Assembly: GCF_028372415.1 (NCBI RefSeq)
Contig: NC_092878.1
Location: 72,538,704-72,602,703 of the forward strand
Length of the DNA: 64,000 bases
Direction: 5' to 3'
Source of the DNA: Notamacropus eugenii
Taxonomy: Eukaryota; Chordata; Mammalia; Diprotodontia; Macropodidae
Shown: positions 12,931 through 24,404 of the stretch, piece after piece
Layout of the letters: each line of letters starts with the position of its first letter
Position numbering within the stretch: position 1 is the first letter of the stretch
The notes under the pieces: model-generated
The model's database searches: none
What the model saw: only the letters and a program-made list of their open reading frames with translations
What the model was told of the DNA's origin: nothing
Program-made: the position numbers and the translations under genes

Positions 12931-13453
12931 TCTATTCCCTTTGTCCTTGTGTATGCTTTTAGTTCTTCCTTCTCCCTTCACTTTCACAATAAAGTTTTAA
13001 TTTTTGACCACTGCCTTCCTCAGTCTTCCCTCCTTTCTTTCAGCTCCCCTTCCTTTTACTCCCATTTTCCCTTACTACTTCTTCCCTCCATTTTCACCTC
13101 TCCTCCCTTTTCTTTCCCCCTTCTCCTCCTCTTGCCCATAGACAGAACTGTATTTCTATGCTTAACTGAGTTTATTGTTCCCTCCTTGAATCCAATCAGA
13201 TGAGAATACCTCTCAAACGATGCTCATCTCCCTCCTCTCTTTACCTCTACTATCATATATTTTTGTGCCTCTTCCTGTGATGTAATTTCTGTTTTGTCTC
13301 ACTGCTGCTTTTCATATCTCCCATTATCATTCCTTTGCACCCTTAAGTAACAATTGTTATCATCACATCATTTAGTTTATACCCACTTCCTCTGTCTATG
13401 TGTATCCCTTTTATATATGATAATAAAAATAAAATTCTCAAGATTAACAAGTA

Positions 13454-14574
13454 TCATCTTCCCTTATAGGGGTGTAAACAGTTTGCCCATATTGAGTAAA
13501 AAGTTTGCTTTTCTCCCTGTTTACCTTTATATGCCTCCCTTGAGACGTGTGTTTGAAGGTCAGATTTTCTATTGAGTTCTGACTTTTTCATCAGGAAGGT
13601 TAGGAAATCCCTTATTTCATTGAATGTCCATCTCCTTGCCTGAAATATTATACTCAACTTTGCTGAGTAATTAATCCTTGGTTGTAGTCTCAGCTCCTTT
13701 TCCTTATGGAATATCATGTTTCATTTCCTTAGATCTTTTAATGTAGTAGCTACAAGGTCCTATGTGATCCTGAATGTAACTCCTTGATATTTAAATTATT
13801 TATTTCTGCCTGCCTGCAGTATTTTCTCCTTCACTTGATTATTCTGGAATTTGCCAATAGTATTCCTTGATGTTTTTAGTTTGGAATCTGTTTTGGGAGG
13901 TGAAGGGTGGATTCTCTTGATGACTGTTCCGCCCTCTAGATATAGGACTTCTGGGCAATTTTCCTTAATGATTTCTTGGATGATATTGCCCAGGCTCTTT
14001 TTTTCATCATGGCTTTATGGTAAAACCATCACCCTTAGATTTTCTGTCCTGGATCTATTTTTCAGGTGAGTTATTTTTCCAATTACGTATTTTACGTTTT
14101 CCACTATCTTTTCATTCTTTAGATGCTATTTGACTGATTCTTGATGTCTCATAGATTCATTAGGGTCTTCTTGCCTGATTCTAATTTTTATCAAATTGTT
14201 TTCTTCAATTAACTTTTGCATCTCTTTTTCCATCTGTCCAATTGTTCCTTTCAAGCAGTTATCTTCTCCAGTTAGATTTTGTACTTCCTTTTCCATTTGC
14301 CCAGTTGTCCTTTTAAATTCTTCTGTGATTTATTTTTTTCATATTTTTTAAAGTCATTGGTCAGTTTTTCTTCTATTTCTTTAATTTGGTTTTTAACATC
14401 CTTCCCGAGCTCTTTCAAGAAGGCTCTTTGTGCTTCAGACCAGTTGATATTCTCTTCTGAAGTTTCAGATAGGAGTACAGTCTCAATGCTGACCTCTTTG
14501 GTATTTGTGTTTTGGTGCTTGTCCCCATAGAAAGATTCTATGTTCTTTTCTTTTCTGTTTTGCTTCTTACTCAT
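13454..14574 (-). pseudogene. L1 ORF1 of the nested full-length L1, broken
   Basis: Minus strand. The N-terminus starts MSKKQNRKEKN at 14574 (an open run begins earlier at 14625 but MSKKQ matches other ORF1 starts here), with IESFYGDKHQNTN and a charged coiled coil to about 14275. The central part is fragmented. The C-terminal open piece 13454-13717 holds LQPRINYSAKLSIIFQ and RDFLTFLMKKSELNRK, matching the ORF1p C-terminal domain. At least one frameshift or stop separates the two. Confidence 0.85.
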
Positions 14575-15233
14575 GATAATCCCTCCTTTCCCGGTTTTTA
14601 AAGTGGAGCTCCTCATTTGGAGCATAGGGTCTTCTGTCCCACAGTTCTTGTGCCTAAAATTTGAGACTTTGTGTGTGTTGTGGCTTCTGGTTCTTTCAGA
14701 GAGAAGCTAAAATGTTTCAATTTGCCTAGTGCTGAGCTGGCTGGTATTGAAAAGCAGAGGTCGTGTGAGGTGTTTTTGGGTTTCCTGGTAATTACCCTGG
14801 AGCTAGGTCGCTGATTGTGGTGGAGGGGTGGTCTGAGCACAGGAGGTCTCCTCTGCTGAGCTAGAGCATAGGCCAGGTCAACAGGTTGGTGATCTCATCT
14901 GCACCAGTTTTTTCCCAATTCCCCTTGCTGCTGAAGCACACCCAGGTCTTGGTGTTGGCAGTTGCAGGCTTCATCCCCCTGGAGTGCAGGATCTTCTCCC
15001 GGTTTGCTCAGGTGAGGTTGTCTGGGACAGCTCTGTTCCTGCACTGGTCCCTTTCAGTCACGGCAAGAGGGACCCTTCTTAGTGATTTTCTTAGCCTCAT
15101 GGACTAAGAGACTCTTTACCCATTGTGCTGCTCTCACTGTTCCAGGGCATTTCCTGAGGAGATATTCTCTGTGCTTATCAAGGTCAACAAGGAGAGGGAG
15201 ATAGCAATTACAGATCATTCCACTATCTTGGTG
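14575..15233 (-). other. L1 5' UTR (internal promoter region), degenerate
   Basis: GC-richer block upstream of ORF1 that ends at the CCAAGATAGTGG-like L1 start. In L1 this is the internal promoter; no transcription can be inferred here. Confidence 0.65.
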
Positions 15234-15600
15234 CCCCAGACTGGAAATATAAATTTCTGGAAATGTAAAAGCTTAATGTAAAAGTTTCTACATCTTTTGC
15301 TATCCTGATTACATTTCCACAATACCTTATTGTTTCTTTCTGGCTATTTGCAATATTTTCTCCTTGACCTGGGAACTCTGGAATTTGGCTGCAATATTCT
15401 TCTCCCTCCATAGAATGATAGACACTTCCTGACTACCTTCCAGGCTATCTTGGGCTGGAGATTTGCTTCACTCCATCATTCTGTGGGTTCTGCTGCTCCA
15501 GAATTTCTTTAGAGACATTTTGTTATAGGTATTTGGCTGGGCTTGGAGGGAACGCTCTTAAAAGTCAGAGCTGTTACTCCACCATCTTGGTTCTACCTCA
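15234..15600 (-). pseudogene. HAL1 ORF1 mid segment and 5' UTR, internally deleted
   Basis: Minus strand: the 5' UTR (15600 to about 15410) aligns by eye with 26290-26100, then jumps into ORF1 (about 15400-15240) with ATTCCAGAGTTCCCAGGTCAA-like wording seen again near 24790. About 90 bp at 15255-15365 repeats wording found at 8680-8757. Confidence 0.6.
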
Positions 15601-15615
15601 GCAAAACACTTTTAA
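15601..15615 (+). repeat. Right target-site duplication of nested HAL1
   Basis: gcaaaacacttttaa matches the left copy at 7504 with a single base gap. Confidence 0.65.
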
Positions 15616-15689
15616 CAATGGACAAGGTCAAGGGAGAGAGAAAGAGAATAGGATGAAGAGGAGGATAAATGGCAGAAATTGCATGGAGG

Positions 15690-16450
15690 GAAATATGCAG
15701 TTGGTAATGATTACTGTAAAAAATATTACAGAGATCCTCTCTGATAAAGACTTCTTTTCTGAAACACATAGAAAAATATTCAAATTTATAGAAATAAGAG
15801 TCATTCCTCAGTTGATATATGGCCAACAGATGTAGACAGATAGTTTTCAGACAAAGTAGTCAAAGCTATCCATAGTCATATTTTTTTTTAAAATAAGCTC
15901 TAAATCATTCTTAATGAGAGAAATACAAATTAAGTCAACTTTGAAGTACTACCTCATACATGTCAGATTGGCTAATATGACAGCAAAAGAAAATGACAAA
16001 TGTTGGAGGGCATGTGTGAAACTTAAACACTAATATACTATTGGTTAAGTTGTATACTGATTCAACCATTCTGAAGAACAATTTGGAACTATGCCTAAAG
16101 GGCTCTAAATTCATGCACAGACTATGATCAAGCAATGCCACTATTAGGTCTGTATCCTAAAGAAATTTTTAAAAAAGGAAAAAAAGTTCTATTTGTTCAA
16201 AGATATTTATAGCTACTCATTTATTGGTGGCAAATAATTGGAAATTGAGAGGACATGCATCAATACAAGTTGCAATATATGATTGTGAGGGAAAAGTATT
16301 GTGTTTTACGAAATGATGAGCAGGATGCTCACAGAAAAAAATATGGAAAGACTTTCATGAACTGATGCAAAGTGAAATGAGCAGAACTAGGAAACCATTA
16401 CTGTAACAGCAATATTGTATGATCATCTACAATGAATAACTTATCTATTC
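15690..16450 (+). pseudogene. Fused L1 ORF2 remnant (first codons joined to C-terminus)
   Basis: Plus strand. NMQLVMITV, the usual beginning of this family's ORF2, is followed directly by ILSDKDFFSETHRK, which belongs to the ORF2 C-terminal region. The junction is near 15718-15735. Downstream, through stops, come LMREIQIKSTLKYYLIHVRLA, DKCWRACVKL and the VFYEMM region before the 3' UTR. Thus endonuclease and reverse transcriptase are absent. Stops also break the C-terminal part. Confidence 0.7.
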
Positions 16451-16649
16451 TCAGTAATACAATGATCTAAGGCAATTCTGTAGGACTTTTGAAACATGTT
16501 GGCCATCTCCTGAGGAAGAACTAGTGGAACCTGAATGCAGATCAAAGATACTTTCTCTTTACTTTCTATATTTTTCTTGGGTTTTTTTTGAGTGTGCATT
16601 CTTCCAAAGAATGACTTACGTAGAAATGTGTTTTGCATGACTATATACA

Positions 16650-16705
16650 TACAAACATATATATATGTATATGTATATGTATTTATATATATTATATATA
16701 ATCTA
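16650..16705 (+). repeat. TATATG/TATA-rich low-complexity run
   Basis: Imperfect ATGTAT/TATA repeats within the L1 3' UTR. Confidence 0.8.
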
Positions 16706-16850
16706 TGTCAAATTTTTGCCTTCTCCTTAAGGATTGGTAAGAGTGGGAGGGAGAGAATTTGGAACTCAGAATTTGAAAAAAATGTTAAAATGCAATTGGA
16801 AAAAAATAAAGCATTAAATAAGAAAAAATAATAAAAAAGAAAAAAATTTG

Positions 16851-17973
16851 TAAAAAAGTATTCTCATGAAGAATTTTTGTAAAAGAGGAACTAGACATAA
16901 AAGTGTATTTATTTACCTCCTACCAAAAATAAGTCTATTTTTCTCTTAGTAATAAAAACTTGAATTGTTTCCCCCCCCCCCAGTTCTTCAAAATATTCCC
17001 TTTTCCCAGTTATCTTTGGAAACTAAGTCTTTAGAGTACATTTTAACTGATGAAAGTGAGTTGGGATGTAAGTATTTCAAATACAAGGGATGGCATTTCC
17101 ACATCTCACCCAGAACTTATAGATGTCTTGTCCTTATATTGGTGCTTGCATATTTTCCTTAAGCAGCTTGCCTACTCTGTCCATTGCTCCATTTCTCTTG
17201 AGCTTCTTTGTGCTAAATAGAAACACATTTGCCTATGATTTCTTCCAGAAATTATTTTCTAACAAGTGGAGTTGGATAATGTAATTGCTAGTCCAACATT
17301 TTTTTTTATTTTTTTATTCTTTCATTGGGGAGCTAGGCAGAGGTATTTAGCACCTTATGTGCTCCCACCATTGAAGCTAAAGAAAGTCACTACAGTACTA
17401 CTGTTTGTAGGAAGGAACGATTACTGAATGTATATATGTAGTCAAGAAATGTGTAAGCTCCCTTAGCTTTTAATTACCCACAGACAAAGGACAGTGTTCT
17501 CTCCTTGATGCACAAGGGATTTGCCACCGTAGTTTTCATTAGTGTTAATGGGGTGGAGAGTATGTGCATAAATCCTCTTCCCTTTTCCCCAAATGTCAAT
17601 TGGTAGAATGAACGCCAAAAGGATCTCTGCTTTTTCTCTCGTTGATTGGTTTCATATGTAATATAAAAGCACATTTTGGAAGTGGGAGAGCCCCTCTTTT
17701 TTAACCACATACTGTAATCTTTGGCTTTGTTCACACTCACTGAACCTCATTTTGTCTATTGCTTTCCAGAAGGTGGTCAGACACAATTCACCAGATCCTA
17801 TCCTGCCCTACTCCCAAGCATTTGAAAATATAATTTTGCTCTTTTCTCATATCCTTGAATACCAACACAAGATTCACTGTAGAATGCAAAATGTCTTTCT
17901 CAAAATATGTTTCACTGATTGACTTTGTATAGATTCCAGAACGTTTAGCCCCTTTGTCTTCCTCCTAAAAAAG

Positions 17974-17974
<1 letters not shown>
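16851..17974. other. Unassigned sequence
   Basis: AT-rich, with a 12-nt poly-C at 16970-16981. I recognise no coding frame or repeat. Short open frames here (65 to 88 residues) show no known motif. Confidence 0.4.

Positions 17975-17975
<1 letters not shown>

Positions 17976-18024
<49 letters not shown>
17976..18024 (+). repeat. (AC)n microsatellite, about 24 units
   Basis: Perfect dinucleotide repeat. Confidence 0.97.
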
Positions 18025-18029
<5 letters not shown>

Positions 18030-19635
18030 TTTTTGTTTGTTTGTTTCTCTCTTTTTTATGTATTCCAGAGGCCCATGTAGAATTTTATGGATCTCTCTGG
18101 CCTAATGGTCTCTCTCTCTAGATTTTGCTATCACCTTAGTCTTGATTTACTCCTCTAACTCTCTTTCTGAGCTTTCACATAAACAGGTCTTCAAGTCCTA
18201 CCTTTAATAAACTTTCTTGCTACCTCCAAATCCTTTATCAAAAGCTTAAGTCTTATGGTGGTCAGAAAATGTTTCGTATTATATCAGGAAGTCCATAGCC
18301 TAGATTTTTTAAAAAGGCAGCCACTGGGGCATTTATTGTGCATACTTAATTGTAGTCTCTAATATATTAAAACATGATCTTGCATTTCCAAGTAAAATGT
18401 ATGATATGAGAAGGGAGAGAGGGGGCAGTGGACTCTATCTTAGCCCTTTAGAGTTTTTCCTTTGCTGTGAAAATTATGATTAGAGCCCTGCTTTTCATGC
18501 TCAAGAATTCCCAAAATGCATATAGCACTAGATATTTTGATGAGTAACTCTGGAAAGCTATGTGTATTTATATGGATTGGATTGCTTTGAGGAGAATTTT
18601 GGGAAAGAGATGGGCATAGAATTTAAGAGATTAGATGCACTCTCTGTCTTCAGAGAGAGGTATGCCAGAATGAGAAGAAAGCCAGCAATCCCCAGTTAGA
18701 AGGTGGGGGGGGGGGGGCTAGATTTTAAGTCTACATATGGAATTTTCAGAGTCAAGCACTTAGCATTGGTTTTGTGCTTCTCTGTAGAAGAACTCCCTCT
18801 CAAACACTCAAAAGAAGTCATTGCTGAAGGGGACTAGCTGTTGTAGGAAACAAAATAGCTAGAGTCATGCAAGCATAACTGGAATTATGAAGAGCTGAGA
18901 CTAATGGATTGAATCAAGTTTGGGTGAAACAGTTTCCACTCAAAGATGTTCTCCCTTCCCCAGGGGTCTAAACTGAGACAGATGGTAGTGATTAACTGCT
19001 TCCTCTATGTTGTACAAACAGGAAGCCCCTGTCTGCTCCCTGAGGTCAGAAAATTTCTGACTATCATATCCCTACTCTGTGTTGACCAAGTGCTCTCCTG
19101 ATTGAGTGTGTTGATTGTTACTCCCACCTCACCTCTTTCTATCTTAATTCATTATCCCTGATACATCATCCTAATTCAGTTATTCAACTATGGTCATGTG
19201 ATTATTTCGGGAATACTAGAGTTAGGAAGGACTGTAATAAACAGCATCCAGTGCTTTGCTTGAAAGCTGACCTTGGGTGGGGAAGTAGCAGTTGAACAAT
19301 GGGCCTCCTGTGGGAATATACTGACAATAAAGAGCTAACTTTGACCACAGGTTGATAAATAATACGCTTAATTACCTCTCGACAATCTCTATATAAATAT
19401 CATTTCTGAATGAGTTCAATAGTGAAAGGGAAGGGAGACAAAGGATAAGTATGTCATCATATGGCCTTTCCTCATTTCCTTTCCTCATGGCATTTGATTT
19501 TGTGTCACATTCGAGGATGTAACCTACCTCCTTGCTTGCATATTCACAACTCTACACAGTAGTTTATTGATATGCAATGAAAAGATCACTGAATATTCCA
19601 TTAAGAATATGTGACTATAAGCCCTATTTCTCACA
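18025..19635. other. Unassigned sequence
   Basis: No long frame or clear repeat; a 13-nt poly-G lies at 18705-18717. A weak pyrimidine-rich L2-like flavour exists at 18140-18250 but is too poor to call. Confidence 0.4.
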
Positions 19636-19639
19636 CTAA

Positions 19640-19860
19640 CTAGATTTGTGACTATTAATCAAGCAATCACTAAGCCTTTATAAAATGCCTATTATGGTCA
19701 GGCACAATGGTAAATTTTGAGAATATGAAAAAGCAAAAGACATTCTCTGAGGACCTTGAGGACCTCACAATTTAATGGGGGAGACAATAAGTAAAGAAAT
19801 CTGTATGAACAAACTACATATGGAAGAAACAGAAAGTAATTCACAAAAGAAGTCCCTAGA
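19640..19860 (-). mobile_element. L2 3'-end fragment, minus strand
   Basis: Read on the plus strand it has the reverse of the L2 tail: catcactaagcctttataaaatgcc..., aggcacaatggta, then ctcacaatttaatgggggagacaa. This matches the layout of the better copy at 20665. Confidence 0.55.
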
Positions 19861-20654
19861 ACTAGAATTAAGAAGTATACAACTTACAATTTATGAAGCT
19901 CAGTTTCTTCATTTTTAAGACATATATGTGACAATATATTTTAACTACAGAATGGAGCTGTTTTGATACTACTTAATAAAAAGTAAATCACATAACTGAG
20001 TTAGCATCATCATCATCAGTAGTGGTAATAATATTATTTTTATGTTGTTTGATCAGGTAGCCATGAGCCTATAGGAAATTATTATTCTTCTAGTATTCTT
20101 TTGTATGAAACATTCTGGCAGTGACTGAACATATAGATAAAATAACTGCTTTTAAAAACTGAATGTTATCTTTAGCATGTAAGATACTAGTCTGGAGGTG
20201 CACTGGAAGTTTTCTTAATAATAAGTCATGAATGAGATAAGATGATAGGGTTGATAGGTACCTCACCCTGTTCCTACAAATTTTCTTTTTATTGTCTTTA
20301 ATTAGGCAATATGGTGCTCTAATTTTCTACTGTTTAAAGGAGCTTGATATGAACACTTTCCTTTCGTTGTATTCCTGTGGGTCATTGGCTACTTTCTTTA
20401 GCCACTTTTACCATTACAGGAGTAGTCCTTCAGAATATTCCTAGAGCACTAAAACTTTTAATTTGTGGTCCTCAAAGTGGCAACAACCATAGCATATGTT
20501 AATATATACAGGTACTAAAATTTGTGATTGGTTCTAAACCATTTGTGATGGTTATATCAGAAATTAGCTTCAAAAAATTACTCTGTTTTGGTATATAGCT
20601 GGTTTATTAGTTGGATTCATGTCCTCAAACTCAAAAGGTTGTTTTTCAAAATTC

Positions 20655-21925
20655 TAGTTCAGATTAATGAATAAACATTTATTAAGTATCTATTATGTGC
20701 TAGGCACTGTGCTGAGCATTGGGGATACAAAAAGAGGGAAAAGACATTCCCTGTTCTCAAGAAGCTTATAATCTAATGGGGAAACAAATATATGCAAAAC
20801 AATATATATGAATCAAGAGGGTTTGAGAAAGTTTCCTGTAGAAGGTCAGATTTTAGTTGGGACTTAAAAGAAGCTAGAGATATCAGTAGTCAGAACAGAG
20901 CAGGGAGAGTATTTGAGACACGGGACAAGTAGAGAAAATGCCTGGAGCAGAGAGATGGCCTCTACATTGTTCTTGGAGCAACCAGGAGACCAGTATTACG
21001 ATAAGAAGACTGAAAAGATAGGAGGGGGCTAGGTTTTGAAGGACTTTGAATGCCAATCACAACATTTTTATATTCAATCCTAGAGGCAGTAGGAAGTCAC
21101 TAGAGTGTATTGAGTAGGAGGCACACATAATTTGACCTATGCTTTAGGAGAGATGGGAATGAAAAAGTAGCTTCACCAGGGAGCTACTGTAATAGACCAG
21201 ATGCGAGGTGATGAGAGCCTGCACTAGAGCTATATCAGTGTCAGAGGAGAGAAGGGGGAATATTCAGGAGATGCTGAAAAGGTGAAATTAACAGTTCTTG
21301 GCAACCTAGGATATGAGAGTGAGAGATAGTGAAGAATTTGGGATAATTCAAGGCTTATAAGCGTGAGGGACTTGAAATAAGATGTTTTCCTCTATAGCAA
21401 TGGGGAGGGAAGGAGAGTGAGTTTAAGGGAAAAGACAATGAGTTTGGTTTTGGACATATTGAGTTTAAGATATTTGTTCAACATGCTGTTTGAGATTCTG
21501 TGAGGCAGGTGATGTGAAATTGAAGGTTAGCAGAGAGACTGGAACAAGATAGGTAGATTTGGGAATCATTAGAATAGTGATGGCAATAAATTCATTGGAA
21601 GTAATGAGATCCCCAAGTGAACTAGTATGAGAGAGAAGAGAAGAGAGCCCAAAACAGAACCTGGAAGAATACCTATGTTTAGAGGGTGCGATCTGGAGGA
21701 GAATCCAGGAAAGGAGACAGAGAAGGAGAGGGCCAATGGATAGGAGAAGAATCAGAAGACAGTGACATCTCAAAATCCTAGAGACAAGAAAGTATTAAGA
21801 AGGAGTGGTCAATAGTGTCAAAGGCTGCAGTGAGGTCAAGGAGAATGAGGATTGAGAAAAGACCATTGGACTTAATGACTTTGGAGAGAACAGTTTTGGT
21901 GAAATGATAAGGGCAAAAGTATTTC
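20655..21925 (-). mobile_element. L2 LINE, 3' 1.27 kb including reverse transcriptase core
   Basis: Minus-strand L2-clade LINE. The 3' tail is the reverse of atttattaagtatctattatgtgctaggcactg at about 20675. Reverse-transcriptase motif A translates as LILLDLTAAFDTIDHSFL (about 21790-21850), and an open run at 21465-21773 carries SSLGDLI followed, in another frame, by the LYADD box region (about 21560-21600). The remaining 800 bp are C-terminal coding relics and 3' UTR. Frameshifts make it dead. Confidence 0.8.
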
Positions 21926-22261
21926 CATCTTCTTTTCAAAAACTGATATTATTTTTTACCTTCTATTTTATTATTAGGTATAGCACTTCTAAAATTCGTA
22001 TTAAGCATAGGTTGTCAATGTCTTTTGATTCCTTGACTTTCCCCTTTTTAGATTTCAGTTACTCCTCAATTTCTCTTATTTAATCTAATCTGGGTTCAGA
22101 AATTCAGTTTGTTTTTTTTTTATTTTTGGTCTATACTAATATATAGATGTTGTTGTGTAACTTAGAAATGAGGGTATAATTGTCAAAAATCAGTATGATG
22201 TCCTTTTCTGTAAATGGTAAGATTTAATTTCAATTGTGTTAGCATTAAATATGGACATATT

Positions 22262-22505
22262 ATAGAAGGCAATGGGGTGATGCAAGGGATTGCATGCTGG
22301 ATCTGGTTTAGGAAGACCTGAGTTCAAATCCTGCCTAACACACTACCTGACCCTGGGCAAGTTATTTAACTTTTGTCTGTTTTAGTTTCTTCATCTGTAA
22401 AAGAGGATAATAATTGCACTTACCTCCCAGGATTGTTGTGAGGATAGAAAGCGATCATCTTGAAGCACCTGGTAAAAACCTATATAAATGCTAGCTATTA
22501 ACTTC
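22262..22505 (+). mobile_element. MIR/MAR1-type CORE-SINE, plus strand
   Basis: tRNA-like head (ggaagacctgagttcaaatcc), ccctgggcaagttatttaac, then the CORE (tttcttcatctgtaaaagagg) and an L2-like tail. Typical mammalian CORE-SINE layout. Confidence 0.8.
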
Positions 22506-22588
22506 AGTTCATTTCATGAGAACTTATAGTTTGCACTCTGAACTTATGCATTTTAAACAGGTAGGTTATTGATAATCCAACAGTAATG

Positions 22589-22624
22589 TTTTTAATGGTA
22601 TTTTAATGGTATTTTAATGGTATT
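22589..22624 (+). repeat. Tandem 11-mer (attttaatggt), about 3 copies
   Basis: Three near-perfect consecutive units. Confidence 0.9.
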
Positions 22625-23342
22625 GTTATATACAGATTTAACTCATTTTTTAACATACCAAATTGCAAAAGTTGTCACCTATTTTCCTCTCTTTGTCATG
22701 TTGAATATTAGAGCAGTTTTGGGAAGAGCCACCCTATAGCTATATGTCAACCTCTGTGTTTCATAGATTCATGGGAATAGTTGCATCCTGCAGGATGGTG
22801 TATTAACTCAATCAGTGGCATCACCAAAGCCCAATCAAATAATGTTTGAGGATTGCAGGGCAATCTTATGAAAAGCACAAGTCTCTAATGTATATTCTCT
22901 TAATTTGCTGTCTACTCTCTCCCCTATCCCCTGCACAGGGAAATAGATGAGCAGACAGCCTTGGAGGTACTGTTATTATCAACTTAATTCTTCTTTTCTC
23001 ATCCTCATGTTTTGGATAGGGTTGGTTTAGATTGGTGCTATTGATGTGGTTATTATTTAAGTTATTACTTTACTAAGGGTACAACTATCTGATCTTTCAT
23101 GAGACAGGTGCTTTGACCCAGGCTGGTTTATCTCATTTTGGGTGTCAACAAATTAGAAAACCCATGCTAGGTCCCATTTCAGTTAGAACAGTTTCTGACT
23201 ATTTGAAGAGAATAGGACCTGGATGAACTATACAAGTGATACTTACTTAAAAAGTTTTTCAAAGTGTATAATTTTTAATTTTGGGGACAAAGGAGAGAAA
23301 ATTATATGGTTGTATTAAAATGTGTTACCACTGAATATTTAG
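22625..23342. other. Unassigned sequence
   Basis: No recognisable feature before the L1 tail begins. Confidence 0.4.
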
Positions 23343-23366
23343 GTTTTTTCTGTTTACATGTAAAAG

Positions 23367-23376
23367 CAATTTTTAA
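23367..23376 (+). repeat. Target-site duplication of half-L1, left copy
   Basis: caatttttaa, identical to 26291-26300. Confidence 0.75.
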
Positions 23377-24224
23377 TACTTTATTTTTTTATTCTTTTTT
23401 ATGTTTATTAATTTATTTAAAGTTTTCAACATTCATTTCCACAAAATTTTGAGTTCCAAATTTTCTCCCAATTTCTCCCCTCCTCACATTTCAAAATGTC
23501 ATGGATTCTGATTACTCCTTCCCCCAATTGTCTCTTCCTTCCATCACACCCCTCCCTTCCCATATCTCTATCTTCTCTCTTTCCTTGTAGGGCAAGATAG
23601 ATTTCTATACCTCATTACCTGTATTGCTTATTTCCCAGTTGCATGCAAAAACAGTTCTGAACATTCTTTCCTAAAACATTGAGTTCTTACTTCTCTCCTT
23701 TTCTCCTTCCCCACTCATCCCCACTGAGAAGGTAAGCAATTCAATATAAGCTATATATGTGTGGTTTTGTAAAACTTCCATAATAGCCATGTTGTGCAAG
23801 ATTAACTATATTTCCCTCCATCCTATACTGCCCCCATTTATTATATTCTCTCTTTTGACCTTTTCTCTCCCCCAAAGTGTTAACTTCTAATTATTTCCTT
23901 CCCCCATTTGCCCTCCATTCTGTCATCCCCCCACCCCACTTATGCCCTTCTCACCTACTTTCCTGTAGTGGAAGTCAGCTTTTCATACCCAATTGAGAGT
24001 GCATGTTATTCCCTCCTTAAGTCAAATGTGAAGAGAGTAAACTTCACTTTTTCTTTCTCACCTCCTCCATTTTCCCTTCCATTGAAAAAGCTTTTTCTTG
24101 CCTCTTTTAGGAGAATTTGCTCCATTCCATTTCTTCCTTTCTTCTCCCAATATATTCCTCTCTCACATTTTATTTCATATCTTATTTTTGAGGTATCATC
24201 CCTTCCTATTAAACTCACCCTATG

Positions 24225-24346
24225 CCCTCTCTATATATGTATATGTATGTATATGTATATATATACATATGTATATATATACATATATATGTATATATAT
24301 ATACATATATGTATATATATATATGTACACACACACACACACACAC
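24225..24346 (+). repeat. Compound (TATATG)n / (AC)n microsatellite
   Basis: TATG/TATA repeats followed by a perfect AC run at about 24327-24346. Confidence 0.95.
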
Positions 24347-24404
24347 TTGTGTAGAATCTGTCCAACTACCCAATCACTGAGAAAAGTTTCAAGAGTTATA
24401 AATA

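Larger units (their letters stand above)
8757..15233 (-). mobile_element. Near full-length L1, minus strand, about 6.5 kb
   Basis: All parts of an L1 are present in order on the minus strand: 5' UTR (15233 to about 14575, starting near caccaagatagtgg), ORF1, spacer of about 0.5 kb, ORF2 with endonuclease, reverse transcriptase and C-terminal domains, and a 3' UTR ending in a short A-run at 8757. The length fits a complete mammalian L1. Both ORFs are broken by stops and frameshifts, so it is immobile. It sits inside the half-L1 and is flanked by a diverged duplication of about 90 bp of half-L1 sequence. Confidence 0.85.
7518..15600 (-). mobile_element. Half-L1 (HAL1-like) minus-strand element, split by a full L1
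   Basis: Minus-strand element whose 3' part is 7518-8756 (T-rich tail, pyrimidine-rich 3' UTR, ORF1 C-terminus) and whose 5' part is 15234-15600 (ORF1 segment FQSSQVKEKILQ-like, then 5' UTR ending at ccaagatggtgg read on the minus strand). The 3' UTR from 7518 to about 8300 is clearly homologous to 23379-24200 in the other half-L1. There is an internal deletion between ORF1 and the 5' UTR near 15400. The flanking duplication at 7504 and 15601 supports a single insertion. Confidence 0.65.
5395..16850 (+). mobile_element. Outer plus-strand L1 lacking most of ORF2, split by nested insertions
   Basis: Two plus-strand parts belong together: 5395-7516 (5' UTR, ORF1 and the purine-rich region after ORF1) and 15601-16850 (end of that spacer, a few N-terminal ORF2 codons, ORF2 C-terminus, 3' UTR and A-rich tail). 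The intervening 8 kb is a minus-strand insertion flanked by the duplication gcaaaacac...tttta (7504-7517 and 15601-15614). The same spacer wording (tcagaagcaaaaca) recurs in the separate plus-strand L1 at 34868, supporting continuity. ORF2 is missing between roughly its tenth codon and its C-terminal quarter. Confidence 0.7.

Noticed and set aside
12337..13203. Plus-strand open frames of 102 and 179 residues
   Set aside because: Antisense to the L1 ORF2 N-terminus and spacer; hydrophobic bias from pyrimidine-rich DNA.
22262..22400. tRNA-like wording (gttcaaatcc) suggesting a tRNA gene
   Set aside because: Part of a tRNA-derived SINE; no cloverleaf with acceptor pairing is apparent, and the CORE follows.
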